Shown here one piece after another: positions 41,459 to 50,728 of a stretch of 64,000 nucleotides of DNA. The notes under the pieces are model-generated. The model had not been told where the DNA came from and searched no databases. It saw nothing but the letters and a program-made list of their open reading frames with translations. Source of the DNA: Candidatus Melainabacteria bacterium SSGW_16 (GTDB lineage: Bacteria; Cyanobacteriota; Vampirovibrionia; 2-02-FULL-35-15); the NCBI GenBank assembly GCA_004769085.1, contig DUDS01000003.1, positions 1 to 64,000 on the forward strand, read 5' to 3'. A program made the translations under genes and the position numbers. Positions within the stretch are counted from its first letter, which is position 1; the number at the start of each line of letters is the position of its first letter.

Positions 41459-43831
41459 ATGCGAAGAAACAAGAAATTTCTTTCATTAATATCAATACTT
41501 CTTTCAGTCCTGCTCATTGGTCAAAGTGCAAATGTAGCACTTGCAGCAGGAAAGAGAGCAACACTTAATTTTGAATCTTCAGTAATACAAGGTAGCATTG
41601 CTTACCCAGAGAGAAATATTCTGAGCATAAAAGATGCGGGTGGAATAAGCTCAGTAACCATTTCTCCAGCAAAAGGAACTCCGGCAAGCATAAGATCAAT
41701 TTCACTTGGTGTAATTGACGGAAAAGTAGATCTTAGTGCCCTTGGAAGAATTCCAAGCGGAGCATATAATGTAAAAGCAAAAAAAGGTAAAAGAGTTTTA
41801 AAAGGAAAATTTGATTTTATTTCTCCGACAATTCTTGCAGGAAAAGTTGTGCTGCCATCCGGTGGTTTAACAAGCACCACAGCTGGTAGAACAATCAGGC
41901 ACCAAGAAGTAGAAGGTGCAACCGCAATAGTAACAACATACAATATTACTGGTTCATTAGAAGATGCTCAATCAGCAGTTGAAGTACCTGTGGTAGATGG
42001 CGTAATTGAGTATGCATGTGAAGGTAATCAAACCACTACAAATGGTGGAGACTACTTTGTAACAAGAGCAAGCGTACAAGATGCAGATGGTAATAATCTT
42101 GGTGACATAACATCATTACCTACAGGTGGCTCAGGTGATATAACCGTACCAGATGCAGATATATCAACAACTGCAACAACAAATACCACTGTAGCAATTG
42201 TTAATGAAAGTAAAACTAACGGGGTAGAAGTTGACGCAGTCCAAATCGCCAATGAAATTGCTCCTGAATTTGTTGCTTTAAATGAATCACAAACTTTACA
42301 AGATGGGTTAGCAGCCATACCTGGTTATACTGCAGGTGTTGCTGGAAATGTAATTGAAAATTTAGAAAATTCCTTTGAGTTTGAAAATTTCGACCCAATT
42401 GTTAATGGTATAACAAAAGCACCAAACATTAGTAATTTTAGTGATTTAGGAAACCTAGATGAAATAACAGCATCTGCACAGGCATTTGGAACAATGCCTC
42501 CGGGAATAGCATCAAAATTATCTCCTGATGGATTTAGCAAACTTCAAGAAGCAACTGGGATTGAACCAGGACTTCTTGAAGTAGATCAAGCCAGCCTGCA
42601 AAGCATTATTCAGGCTGGAGGTGCTCCACAGTTTAATGTTAACGGGAATGCATTAGCTAATGCAAAAGGAAATATTGTAATTCCTACAGGCGCAGTTCTT
42701 GATGCAGCAAACATACCAAGAGCTGCAACAGGAAATTTTACCTTTGGTCCTGGCTCTTTCTTAATAGATCCACTAAATGCAGGTTTACCTCCACTTGCTA
42801 GTTTTGCTGCAGCTATAGGTTCTCTCATTGCAGGAAATGTAGCAAATAATGTTCAACAATCAAACGCTAACATTCCTCAAGGTGCTACAGCTACAAACCT
42901 AGCTAACTTTGGGGTAACAGGTAACGTTGCATTTATCCCGCCAACTTTCAATTTTGGAGGGAACTTTAATATAAATAGTTTTCAAGCAGTAACAAATACT
43001 GGTATTCAAGCTGCACAAGTATTTAATTTAGGAAACCAAACTGGTGGACCAGGAAATGGAGCACAACATTTTACTGGAACACCAGATCAGCTTGCCGCAC
43101 TTCAAGATGCTCTGCAAAGCTTACCACCTGTTTCAGCAGGTGGACCTGGCGGAACCGGTCCTTCTTCTGGCCCCAGTGGTGGTCCTTCTGGTGGTCCCAG
43201 TGGTGGTGGCTTCGGATTCTTTGGTGGAGCAGCTCTCGGACTTACAAATGCAATTCAAGCCGCAGGTGCAAATGCAAGTGCAACAGCTTTAGGTGTACTT
43301 AATACACTGAGTGGTTTTGTTCCAACCTTTGGAGCTCCTCCTCCAGGATCGCTTCCAGCTATTTTATCGGGTACTCAATTTACAGAAGCTGTAAATAATC
43401 AACCTCCAATTCCAGGCGGTATTCCTCCAGGCGGTGCAATTCCTCCAGGTGGTGCAATTCCTCCAGGTGGCGCAATTCCCCCGGGTGGTGCAATTCCTCC
43501 AGGTGGTGCAATTCCTCCAGGTGGTGCAATTCCTCCAGGTGGCGCAATTCCTCCAGGTGGCGCAATTCCCCCGGGTGGTGCAATTCCTCCAGGTGGCGCA
43601 ATTCCCCCGGGTGGTGCAATTCCTCCAGGTGGTGCAATTCCTCCAGGTGGTGCAATTCCTCCAGGTGGCACAGCAGTTCCTCCAGAAGGTGCTCCTCCTC
43701 CAGGCGGATTTATACCTCCTCCAGACGGCGGCGGCACATTTATACCTCCTCCTGTATTTATACCTCCTCCAGACGCTCCACCACCACCACCACCTCCTCC
43801 TCCTCCTCCTCCTCCTCCACCTCCTCCATAA
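41459..43831 (+). CDS. Large secreted Pro/Gly-rich surface protein with 13 GGAIPP repeats
   Basis: The 790-residue protein starts with a signal peptide (RRNKKFLSLISILLSVLLIG, cleavage after ALAA). Residues about 30-150 are beta-rich with carboxypeptidase-regulatory-like spacing (GVIDGKVDLSALGRIPSGAY). The middle (about 200-570) is Ala/Asn/Gly-rich with no recognised domain, then a Ser/Gly/Pro region. From about 658 come thirteen exact GGAIPP units, then GGFIPPPDGG-type repeats and a final polyproline run ending in Pro. Such a tail could be rigid or ligand-binding. It has a strong SD and a terminator, and is followed by a NarL-type regulator. It may be an adhesin or an envelope matrix protein. 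Confidence 0.85.
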   Translation: MRRNKKFLSLISILLSVLLIGQSANVALAAGKRATLNFESSVIQGSIAYPERNILSIKDAGGISSVTISPAKGTPASIRSISLGVIDGKVDLSALGRIPSGAYNVKAKKGKRVLKGKFDFISPTILAGKVVLPSGGLTSTTAGRTIRHQEVEGATAIVTTYNITGSLEDAQSAVEVPVVDGVIEYACEGNQTTTNGGDYFVTRASVQDADGNNLGDITSLPTGGSGDITVPDADISTTATTNTTVAIVNESKTNGVEVDAVQIANEIAPEFVALNESQTLQDGLAAIPGYTAGVAGNVIENLENSFEFENFDPIVNGITKAPNISNFSDLGNLDEITASAQAFGTMPPGIASKLSPDGFSKLQEATGIEPGLLEVDQASLQSIIQAGGAPQFNVNGNALANAKGNIVIPTGAVLDAANIPRAATGNFTFGPGSFLIDPLNAGLPPLASFAAAIGSLIAGNVANNVQQSNANIPQGATATNLANFGVTGNVAFIPPTFNFGGNFNINSFQAVTNTGIQAAQVFNLGNQTGGPGNGAQHFTGTPDQLAALQDALQSLPPVSAGGPGGTGPSSGPSGGPSGGPSGGGFGFFGGAALGLTNAIQAAGANASATALGVLNTLSGFVPTFGAPPPGSLPAILSGTQFTEAVNNQPPIPGGIPPGGAIPPGGAIPPGGAIPPGGAIPPGGAIPPGGAIPPGGAIPPGGAIPPGGAIPPGGAIPPGGAIPPGGAIPPGGAIPPGGTAVPPEGAPPPGGFIPPPDGGGTFIPPPVFIPPPDAPPPPPPPPPPPPPPPPP
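43430..43663 (+). repeat. Tandem repeat, 13 x 18 bp (GGAIPP)
   Basis: Thirteen exact-length 18-bp units encode Gly-Gly-Ala-Ile-Pro-Pro. Variation is confined to synonymous third bases (GGT/GGC, CCT/CCC, CCA/CCG). Unit number probably varies between strains by slippage without frame loss. Confidence 0.95.
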
Positions 43832-43854
43832 GTGAGAGGGAAATAGCACTTACT

Positions 43855-43888
43855 CAAAAGCCCCATTTACATGGGGCTTTTGCTTTCT
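43855..43888 (+). terminator. Rho-independent terminator after the surface protein gene
   Basis: CAAAAGCCCCAT and ATGGGGCTTTTG form a 12-bp stem with loop TTAC, followed by CTTTCT. It lies 23 bp beyond the stop codon. Confidence 0.85.
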
Positions 43889-43962
43889 AAGTCATACAAA
43901 AATACAGATCCTATAAAAATACTAGGAATTTAGCCAGTAGCCAGCGGGTATGTTCAGTATAT

Positions 43963-43968
43963 TAGAAT
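43963..43968 (+). promoter_or_regulatory. -10 of the NarL-type regulator, leaderless spacing
   Basis: TAGAAT, then six nucleotides, then ATG at 43975. No SD is present. Confidence 0.45.
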
Positions 43969-43974
43969 TAGACT

Positions 43975-44685
43975 ATGCTAGAAACAGTCACACAGGATAC
44001 TTTTGTAATTGCTGATGATCACCCGCCAATAAGGGCCTTCAGTAAAAACATCTTAAAAGAAAACTTCCCAAACTGTAATATCTTAGAAGCTGAAAATGGT
44101 TCTAAAGCAGTTGAGTTAAGTTTAAAGAACAAACCATCGCTTGTAATTATGGACATAGCTATGCAAGAACTGGATGGTATTGAAGCTACACAAAAAATCA
44201 TTAGCAGCCTTCCACAAACAGGTATTGTAATTTATTCAAACTATGGTGATGAAGTTTATGTCAGGAAAATCAGACAGACTGTACCAGTTGACAGAGCATT
44301 TGCATATGTTTTAAAAACTGCCAGTCAGGAACAGTTTACCCAGGCTATAAAACAGGTTCACTCGGGTGAAGTATGGCTGCACCCTGATGTTCAGCAGGTA
44401 GTATGGAGACTGAACCTGAATAAAAAATCCACACAGCTTACAGATATTCAGCAGCAAATTTTACTTGCGGTTAGTATTGGAAAAACAAATGACTGGATTG
44501 CAGAAAAACTTTACATGAGCAATAAAACTATTCAATATCACCTATACTCTATATACGATAAACTTGGAATTAACAGCGCTGCTAAAAAAGTTAATCCACG
44601 AAATGAAGTGGTTTGTGTTTCACTTTTAAGAGGTTTAATTGATGCTCAGGATTTAAAAGCTGCTTATGAAAAGGAAAACCATTAA
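43975..44685 (+). CDS. NarL/FixJ-type response regulator
   Basis: The 236-residue regulator has an N-terminal receiver (about 8-130) with the acidic pair DDH, phospho-acceptor Asp in LVIMDIAMQELDG (about 61) and Lys in YVLKTAS. A C-terminal LuxR-type HTH (about 155-230) follows: LTDIQQQILLAVSIGKTNDWIAEKLYMSNKTIQYHLYSIYDKLG. It is transcribed toward, and likely regulates, the exported proteins downstream (44687 and 45345) or the surface protein upstream. No partner kinase is adjacent. Confidence 0.93.
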   Translation: MLETVTQDTFVIADDHPPIRAFSKNILKENFPNCNILEAENGSKAVELSLKNKPSLVIMDIAMQELDGIEATQKIISSLPQTGIVIYSNYGDEVYVRKIRQTVPVDRAFAYVLKTASQEQFTQAIKQVHSGEVWLHPDVQQVVWRLNLNKKSTQLTDIQQQILLAVSIGKTNDWIAEKLYMSNKTIQYHLYSIYDKLGINSAAKKVNPRNEVVCVSLLRGLIDAQDLKAAYEKENH

Positions 44686-44686
44686 A

Positions 44687-45358
44687 ATGGGCAAACCTGC
44701 ATTTAATGAATTAACTAATTCGTTGTGTATAGTTTTGTTACTTATATGTCTGAGCTTTAATTCTGCTTTTGCATACTCGCATAAATCAGCATCAACACAG
44801 ACAGTCGTAACATATGCCAGAAATCTTCTTTACAGCATAGTAGACAGTAATTTCCGTGGAAGCTGGGTAATAGATACAAATGAAGCAGATAAGGTTAAGC
44901 AAATCACCCAGAAAATACAAAAATCATTCACTAGTCTTGCAAATATTAAAATCGGGGCAAGTTCCAGACAAATAAGGGAATTATTAAAAAATCCCGTAGA
45001 AATAAGAAACAATGGGAAAATATGGATTTATGGCACTCCTAAAGGTAATGGAACCTATGAGGACCTGTTTGAAGTCTTTTTTGATGATAAGCAGGATAAA
45101 GTGACAGGGATCATATCATTCAATCCTAAAAATATAGTAGAAGATATAGGTGTAAATGTTGGTGATTCGATTGATAAAATGATTTCGGTTTATGGTGAGC
45201 CTGTTGATGAAAAAGATTTTATTGAAGACCCTGATAATAAGGAGTACCTTGGATTATATTACCTTTATCCTAGATCAGGTGTTGGCTTCCTTGTTGGACA
45301 GGAAAAAGCATCAAAAGATTTGCTTGTTCACGGAGTCCTTGTTTTTGGAAAATCATAA
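44687..45358 (+). CDS. Secreted protein with OmlA/BamE-like repeat
   Basis: About 223 residues with a signal peptide (SLCIVLLLICLSFNSAFAY). Two similar halves follow. Each has a strand-loop motif resembling SmpA/OmlA: IKIGASSRQIRELLKNPVEIRNNGKIWIYG, and VNVGDSIDKMISVYGEPVDEKD with YYLYPRSGVGFLV. It is an exported protein of unknown role. I place the start at ATG 44687, just after the regulator's stop. ATG 44666, which overlaps it, is also possible. The CHAT protease gene overlaps its end. Confidence 0.7.
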   Translation: MGKPAFNELTNSLCIVLLLICLSFNSAFAYSHKSASTQTVVTYARNLLYSIVDSNFRGSWVIDTNEADKVKQITQKIQKSFTSLANIKIGASSRQIRELLKNPVEIRNNGKIWIYGTPKGNGTYEDLFEVFFDDKQDKVTGIISFNPKNIVEDIGVNVGDSIDKMISVYGEPVDEKDFIEDPDNKEYLGLYYLYPRSGVGFLVGQEKASKDLLVHGVLVFGKS

Positions 45359-48107
45359 AACAATTAAAAAAATATTTGCTGCACTAGCTATATTTCTATG
45401 TTTATTATTTTTCTTACCTGCTGCGAAATCCCATCACGATGAATCTCACAATCCACCTTTAATTTACAGTATTACTCCCCAATTTATCCCTCAGGGACAA
45501 ACAACAACAGTCATAGTAACCGGTGAAAACCTTCCCAGTATAGTAGGTGTTGACGGAGATATTTTTGCAGTAATTTTAAAAAAAGACAAAGCAAATAAAT
45601 CACTTACAATCCAACTTTCTGCAAGTCCAACAGCACTTGGCCCCAAAAACCTTATACTAAGAAATGAATATGGCGTTGAAACTACTTTTCCATTTCAGGT
45701 AATACCATCTGGTTCTCCACAGGTTGAAAACATTGAACCAAATATTGCATATCCGGGGGACACTATTCTTGCTAGGATGTATGGAAAGAATCTTACAAGC
45801 CCTTTTATTGCAGCACTAAGCGAACAACTTTTAATAATCTCTTCAAGACCAACAAATGACGGATCAGTAGTTGATTTAACAATTTCTGTGAACCAGGATA
45901 TTCAGCCAGGCACTTATCCAATTATAATAAGCACCCCTTATGGACAATCTGAAATCCCTTTTACTATTCTTAATTCTTCAAATAAAACAACAAGCTCTGA
46001 TTATTTTAATCCGGATCCATACTCACCGGGAATTTTTTCTGTGGAGTTTGATCAGTTAAGCAAAACAGTAACAATTAAAGGTTCAATGTTCGATCCAAAT
46101 CCATTGAATAACATTGTTACCTTGCTTGAAAACAGCGATGGATCAGTTATAGGCAGACAGGTGGAAATATCCTACGCAGATAACAATGAAATTGTAATTA
46201 ATTTGCCTGATGGTATTACTTCTGATTCACTTAGCTTTGCAGTCTCAAATTCAGAAGGAAGATCCAGTAATATAAAAACCGTAAGTCTTGAACCGATAAC
46301 AGAAACTGATTTATCAGACACAACAACCACAGACCAGTCAGAAAAAGATGCACAGGCAGACACTTCAGCAATGTCAGGAGGAGGTTTTATTGATCTTAGT
46401 ACTACTGTTGCTTCTAGCCCTGTAAAGCCAGTTCAGCAGGATACAGTAAACCTTCCAAAAGATACTCAGACACACGATCAAAATAAACCTGCTGATAAGC
46501 CAGTCACTTCTGTTACACAAGGAACTACAGAACTTATAGAAGACCCAAGCATTGTACAGAATGTTCACAATCTTACACAGTACTTATTAAGCTCTACTGA
46601 AGGCACAAAAAAAGAAGAGATTTCAGAACCAAGAATCAATGAAATAAAGGATCCAGCCAAAATTATCTCTACTATTGAAGAAACAAAACAAATTAAAGAC
46701 CAGGCAGATTTAATTATGCTTGCACTGGATAATGCAAAGGACAATGTCGAACTTCTTGATGCATTGAAAAGATCAGAAACATTAAAGTCAAAAGTTGATG
46801 AGCTTGAAAAACTGCTCAGTGTTGAAAATCAAAAGCACAAACCTGATCAGAAAAAACTTGCACAGTACCAAAAACTCCTTGCTTCAGCAAGTGCAGAATC
46901 AAAATCAAAGACATTTGAATTATTAAATAATTTACTTAAATATAAACCTCAGCTGAAAAATCTTTTTAGCCAAAAACCATTTGATCTCGCTGCAATACAG
47001 CCAAACATTCCTGATGATTCAATTATCCTTCAGTATGTCCCTACAGAAGAAGGACTAATAATATTTGCAGTAGACAATAAAAACTTAAAAACAAGAATAA
47101 ATAAAAATATTACAAAAGATATTTTAAACAGGGAAGTACAGGCTTACAGACAGCTATTTGAAAAAGAAATTGAAAAAATTAAGTTGACCGGCAGAGTAAC
47201 ACCTATTCTGAGCTGGAAAGCTAATAATACAAACCTCTATAAAAAAGAAATCAGACCATTAAAATTAAAAAGTGTCTTTCTCTACAATGCTCTTATAGAG
47301 CCAGTTGAAAGAGATATTACAGGAAAGAAGAATATTGCAATTATTGCAAATGGGTGGCTCAGATATCTGCCATTCCAGTCTCTGGCAAAACTCACCGAGG
47401 ATGACAATCTGAAATTCCTCATTGCAGACAAATCTATTACATACCTGGACAGCGTAATAGCTGTAAGTAAAAACTCCTCAACTGCTCTGAATAATAAATC
47501 ATTAATAACTGTTTTTGCAAATCCAGATGGCTCATTAAATGGTGCAAACAAAGAAGCAGAAATTATCACAAAGCTATTCAGTAAAACTGTTACAAGTCTT
47601 GTACAAAGATCATTTAACATACCACTCATCAATGAGGTTTCAAAAAAAGCTGATATACTTCACCTGGCCACACATGGATATCTTGACAGTAAAAACATAC
47701 AGTCCAGTTATCTCGTTTCCGGGAAAAAGCAAAACAGTAAATCACCTACACAGACAAAAATATTCCTTAAAGACATTTATGATTTGAATCTAAGCAACTG
47801 CAAACTCGTAGTTTTAAGTGGTTGTGATACAGGAACACTTGGCAGTTTATCAGGTGAGCCAGATGATATTGTAGGAAGCCTGGCAACAGCTTTCAGGGTA
47901 GCCGGTGCAAATACAATTCTGGCTAGTTTATGGAAGGCTCATGATGAAGCTACAAAAGTAATAATGCAGAACTTTTATCAAAATCTTAAAAGCGGTCAGA
48001 ACAAAGCTGAATCACTCAGAAAAGCACAGCTTGCATTAAAAGAAAATCCTCAGTACAGCCACCCATTATTCTGGTCTGTATTTAATCTTATTGGTGACTG
48101 GAGATAA
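45345..48107 (+). CDS. Exported TIG/IPT-CHAT protease
   Basis: About 920 residues. A hydrophobic signal (IKKIFAALAIFLCLLFFLPA, ending AAKS) precedes IPT/TIG-type beta domains (about 38-300: PPLIYSITPQFIPQGQTTTV; PQVENIEPNIAYPGDTILA). An acidic linker and coiled coil (about 340-560) follow, then a C-terminal CHAT domain (about 570-920). The catalytic dyad is His777 in LATHG and Cys827 in SGCDTG. CHAT is a caspase-like Cys protease fold, usually cytoplasmic with TPR repeats, so an exported version is unusual. The start TTG at 45345 (GGAG nine nucleotides upstream) overlaps the previous gene, showing coupling. The long frame from 45192 is rejected because it runs inside that gene. Confidence 0.88.
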   Translation: MENHKTIKKIFAALAIFLCLLFFLPAAKSHHDESHNPPLIYSITPQFIPQGQTTTVIVTGENLPSIVGVDGDIFAVILKKDKANKSLTIQLSASPTALGPKNLILRNEYGVETTFPFQVIPSGSPQVENIEPNIAYPGDTILARMYGKNLTSPFIAALSEQLLIISSRPTNDGSVVDLTISVNQDIQPGTYPIIISTPYGQSEIPFTILNSSNKTTSSDYFNPDPYSPGIFSVEFDQLSKTVTIKGSMFDPNPLNNIVTLLENSDGSVIGRQVEISYADNNEIVINLPDGITSDSLSFAVSNSEGRSSNIKTVSLEPITETDLSDTTTTDQSEKDAQADTSAMSGGGFIDLSTTVASSPVKPVQQDTVNLPKDTQTHDQNKPADKPVTSVTQGTTELIEDPSIVQNVHNLTQYLLSSTEGTKKEEISEPRINEIKDPAKIISTIEETKQIKDQADLIMLALDNAKDNVELLDALKRSETLKSKVDELEKLLSVENQKHKPDQKKLAQYQKLLASASAESKSKTFELLNNLLKYKPQLKNLFSQKPFDLAAIQPNIPDDSIILQYVPTEEGLIIFAVDNKNLKTRINKNITKDILNREVQAYRQLFEKEIEKIKLTGRVTPILSWKANNTNLYKKEIRPLKLKSVFLYNALIEPVERDITGKKNIAIIANGWLRYLPFQSLAKLTEDDNLKFLIADKSITYLDSVIAVSKNSSTALNNKSLITVFANPDGSLNGANKEAEIITKLFSKTVTSLVQRSFNIPLINEVSKKADILHLATHGYLDSKNIQSSYLVSGKKQNSKSPTQTKIFLKDIYDLNLSNCKLVVLSGCDTGTLGSLSGEPDDIVGSLATAFRVAGANTILASLWKAHDEATKVIMQNFYQNLKSGQNKAESLRKAQLALKENPQYSHPLFWSVFNLIGDWR

Positions 48108-48133
48108 ACCAGAATGACACTCTTTTAAAAATT

Positions 48134-50074
48134 TTACAACTTATTTATAACAGATGGATCCTGAGCCGAAGATCCATTAGTACTAATCTCACTCTCTTTT
48201 TTAGTGCTATTTTTTCTGGGTTCAAATGTAAAAGTGCCGGTATCGACTTTTTCAACTATTTCTTTAAATTCATCTTTTTCAATTGTTTCTTTATCCAGGA
48301 GAACCTGCATAAGTGCATCCATGTGTTTTCTTTTCTCAGTAAGTAGTTTTTTGCATTCATCATAAAGATGGTTTATTATTCTTTTCATTTCAGAATCAAT
48401 CTGAGTAGCAATTTCTTCACTGTAATCCCTGACATGACCAAAATCACGTCCTAAGAATACATGTTCATTTGTCTGCCCAAATGTCATAGGACCAAGCTTT
48501 TCACTCATGCCAAACTGAGTAACCATTTTTCTCAAAAGTTCGGTTGCTTTCTGAAGATCATTCTGTGCACCTGTGGTTATATCACCAAAAACAATTTCTT
48601 CTGCGATTCTTCCGCCAAGAAGCACTTTAATACGGGCAAGGAGCTGTGATTTAGACAGATTCAGGTGATCTTCTTCTGGTAATGTCATGGTCATCCCAAG
48701 TGCCATACCACGGGGAATAATCGTGACTTTGTGAAGAGGATCAGAATCTTTTTCATAAAATGCCACCAGGGCATGTCCTACCTCATGATATGCGGTAACT
48801 TCTTTATCCTTTGCTGTGATTATTCTGCTTTTTCGTTCAGGTCCGGCTAAAACTTTGTCTATTGCCTGCTCAAGGTCCTCCATGAATATTTCTCTTTTGT
48901 TTTTCCTGGCTGCAAGCAAAGCGCCTTCATTAAGTAAATTTGAAAGATCAGCACCTGTAAAACCAGGTGTTCTTCTGGCAAGCACTTTTAACTCAACATC
49001 ATGAGCAAGAGGTTTCCCTTTTGCATGTACTTTTAATATAGCTTCCCTGCCACCAATATCAGGTCTGTCAATAACAATCTGCCTGTCAAATCTTCCGGGT
49101 CTTAATAAGGCAGTATCCAAAATATCCGGTCTGTTAGTAGCAGCAAGGACAATAATACCGCTTGTAGCTTCAAAGCCATCCATCTCAACAAGTAACTGAT
49201 TTAATGTTTGCTCCCTTTCATCGTGTCCACCACCTAAACCTGCTCCCCGTTGTCTCCCTACTGCATCAAGTTCATCAACAAAAACAATACATGGAGAATT
49301 TTTCTTTGCTTGCTCAAACAAATCTCTGACTCTTGATGCACCAACACCAACAAACATTTCGACAAAATCTGAACCACTTATACTAAAGAACGGCACTGCT
49401 GCTTCACCAGCTACAGCTTTAGCCAGAAGTGTTTTACCAGTACCGGGTGCACCTACAAGTAAAACCCCCTTTGGGACCCTTGCGCCAATAGCCTGATATT
49501 TTTCACTGTTCTTTAAAAAATCAACGACTTCCTGAAGTTCCTGTTTTGATTCATCTATACCTGCGACATCTGCAAATGTAATTTTTACTTTTGAATCATG
49601 TTGAAGCTTGGCTCTGCTTTTACCAAAACTCATAGCCTGCGAACCACCTGCCTGAGCACTTCTAATCATAAAAATCAGCATTATTAAAAAAAGAACAGGC
49701 ACAAAAATCGATGTTAAAAAGCTCAACCAGAAGTTACTACCGCTTGGAGGACGAACTTCTACTTCAATAAATCTTTTTGCAAGGTTATCCGCAAGGTCTT
49801 TTAATGATTTTCCATCAGAGTTTGGTACTCGTACAATTTTTTCACTGTCATTCCTGAAAATAACAACTGCATTATCAGTATCATTTGTTAAAACAACTTT
49901 TTTTATCGGAGACTCACCTTCTTCCGGAAGAGCAAGCCTTAAAAACTCACTATAAGTAAGAATATCGTTTCTTTCTTTCTTAGCCACAATGGTAATTACA
50001 AAGAGGCTAAGAAGCATAAATAAGATTACAAAAGGAATCGTTGTGCTGAATTTTTTCATTTTCATTTCACTCAT
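48134..50074 (-). CDS. ftsH: ATP-dependent zinc metalloprotease FtsH
   Basis: FtsH degrades membrane and unstable cytoplasmic proteins. The 646-residue protein has two N-terminal membrane helices (about 8-28 and 105-130). The AAA domain (about 165-390) has Walker A GAPGTGKT, Walker [13 protein letters not shown] and the second-region-of-homology [10 protein letters not shown]. The M41 protease domain has HEVGH. A minus-strand extended -10 (TGC-TAAGAT) lies just upstream. If its start site is normal, the true start could be the fourth codon (ATG 50065) on a leaderless message. Order tilS-hpt-ftsH is conserved in many bacteria. Confidence 0.98.
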   Translation of the reverse strand: MSEMKMKKFSTTIPFVILFMLLSLFVITIVAKKERNDILTYSEFLRLALPEEGESPIKKVVLTNDTDNAVVIFRNDSEKIVRVPNSDGKSLKDLADNLAKRFIEVEVRPPSGSNFWLSFLTSIFVPVLFLIMLIFMIRSAQAGGSQAMSFGKSRAKLQHDSKVKITFADVAGIDESKQELQEVVDFLKNSEKYQAIGARVPKGVLLVGAPGTGKTLLAKAVAGEAAVPFFSISGSDFVEMFVGVGASRVRDLFEQAKKNSPCIVFVDELDAVGRQRGAGLGGGHDEREQTLNQLLVEMDGFEATSGIIVLAATNRPDILDTALLRPGRFDRQIVIDRPDIGGREAILKVHAKGKPLAHDVELKVLARRTPGFTGADLSNLLNEGALLAARKNKREIFMEDLEQAIDKVLAGPERKSRIITAKDKEVTAYHEVGHALVAFYEKDSDPLHKVTIIPRGMALGMTMTLPEEDHLNLSKSQLLARIKVLLGGRIAEEIVFGDITTGAQNDLQKATELLRKMVTQFGMSEKLGPMTFGQTNEHVFLGRDFGHVRDYSEEIATQIDSEMKRIINHLYDECKKLLTEKRKHMDALMQVLLDKETIEKDEFKEIVEKVDTGTFTFEPRKNSTKKESEISTNGSSAQDPSVINKL

Positions 50075-50166
50075 AATCTTAGCATAAATTAAGGTTTTAA
50101 GCCGGTTAAACCAGAATTATCCCAAGGTATCTATACCACTAATATTTGTTTTGTAACCAGTAAAAT

Positions 50167-50703
50167 TTATTCATATATTGCAAGATAAGGTAAATGTCTG
50201 AAATCCTCAGCGCTATCAAGACCGTATCCTACAAGGAAATAATCATCAACTTCAAATCCTACATAGTCAGCAAGAATATCAATTTCTCTTCGTGACTTTT
50301 TATTCAAGAGACTTGCAACTTTAAGACTTCTTGGCTTGAACTGATCTCTTATATATTCTTTTAAAAAACCTATTGTCCTTCCACTGTCAACAATATCTTC
50401 TATTATCAAAATATCTCTTCCAGTAAGATCAGGCAGCATTAACAATGGTGCATCGATTTTCCCGCTTGATATTGTCCCTGATCCATAACTTGAAATTCTT
50501 ACAAACTCAAGCTGTATCGGAAGTTTGATTTCCCTGATTAAATCCGCAGTAAAAATAAATGCACCCTTTAATACTGAAATAATAACCACTGATTTATTGC
50601 TTTTTCTTTTAGAATAGTCCTGTACTATTTCCTTTGCAAGAGATTTAACTCTTGACTTGATTTTTGATTCAGAATATAGAACTTTTAATTTTTTTTGTTT
50701 CAT
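50167..50703 (-). CDS. hpt: Hypoxanthine phosphoribosyltransferase
   Basis: Hpt salvages hypoxanthine and guanine to IMP and GMP with PRPP. The 178-residue protein is family length, with VVIISVLKGAFIFTADLIRE, the PRPP loop DILIIEDIVDSGRTIGFL and the C-terminal DYVGFEVDDYFLVGYGLD. It lies between tilS and ftsH, in the common tilS-hpt-ftsH order. A minus-strand TAAAAT at 50711-50716 is seven nucleotides before the ATG without SD, so it may also have a leaderless transcript of its own inside the cluster. Confidence 0.97.
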   Translation of the reverse strand: MKQKKLKVLYSESKIKSRVKSLAKEIVQDYSKRKSNKSVVIISVLKGAFIFTADLIREIKLPIQLEFVRISSYGSGTISSGKIDAPLLMLPDLTGRDILIIEDIVDSGRTIGFLKEYIRDQFKPRSLKVASLLNKKSRREIDILADYVGFEVDDYFLVGYGLDSAEDFRHLPYLAIYE

Positions 50704-50728
50704 GGTTTAAATTTTACTTTCTGAGAAT

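Noticed and set aside
43364-43866. Long antisense ORFs rich in Trp/Arg, His/Leu or Gly
   Set aside because: They are reverse or shifted readings of the GGAIPP repeat and polyproline codons.
45192-45344. ATG/GTG start for the CHAT gene at 45192
   Set aside because: It would run inside the preceding secreted-protein gene for over 150 bp and puts non-signal sequence before the signal peptide.
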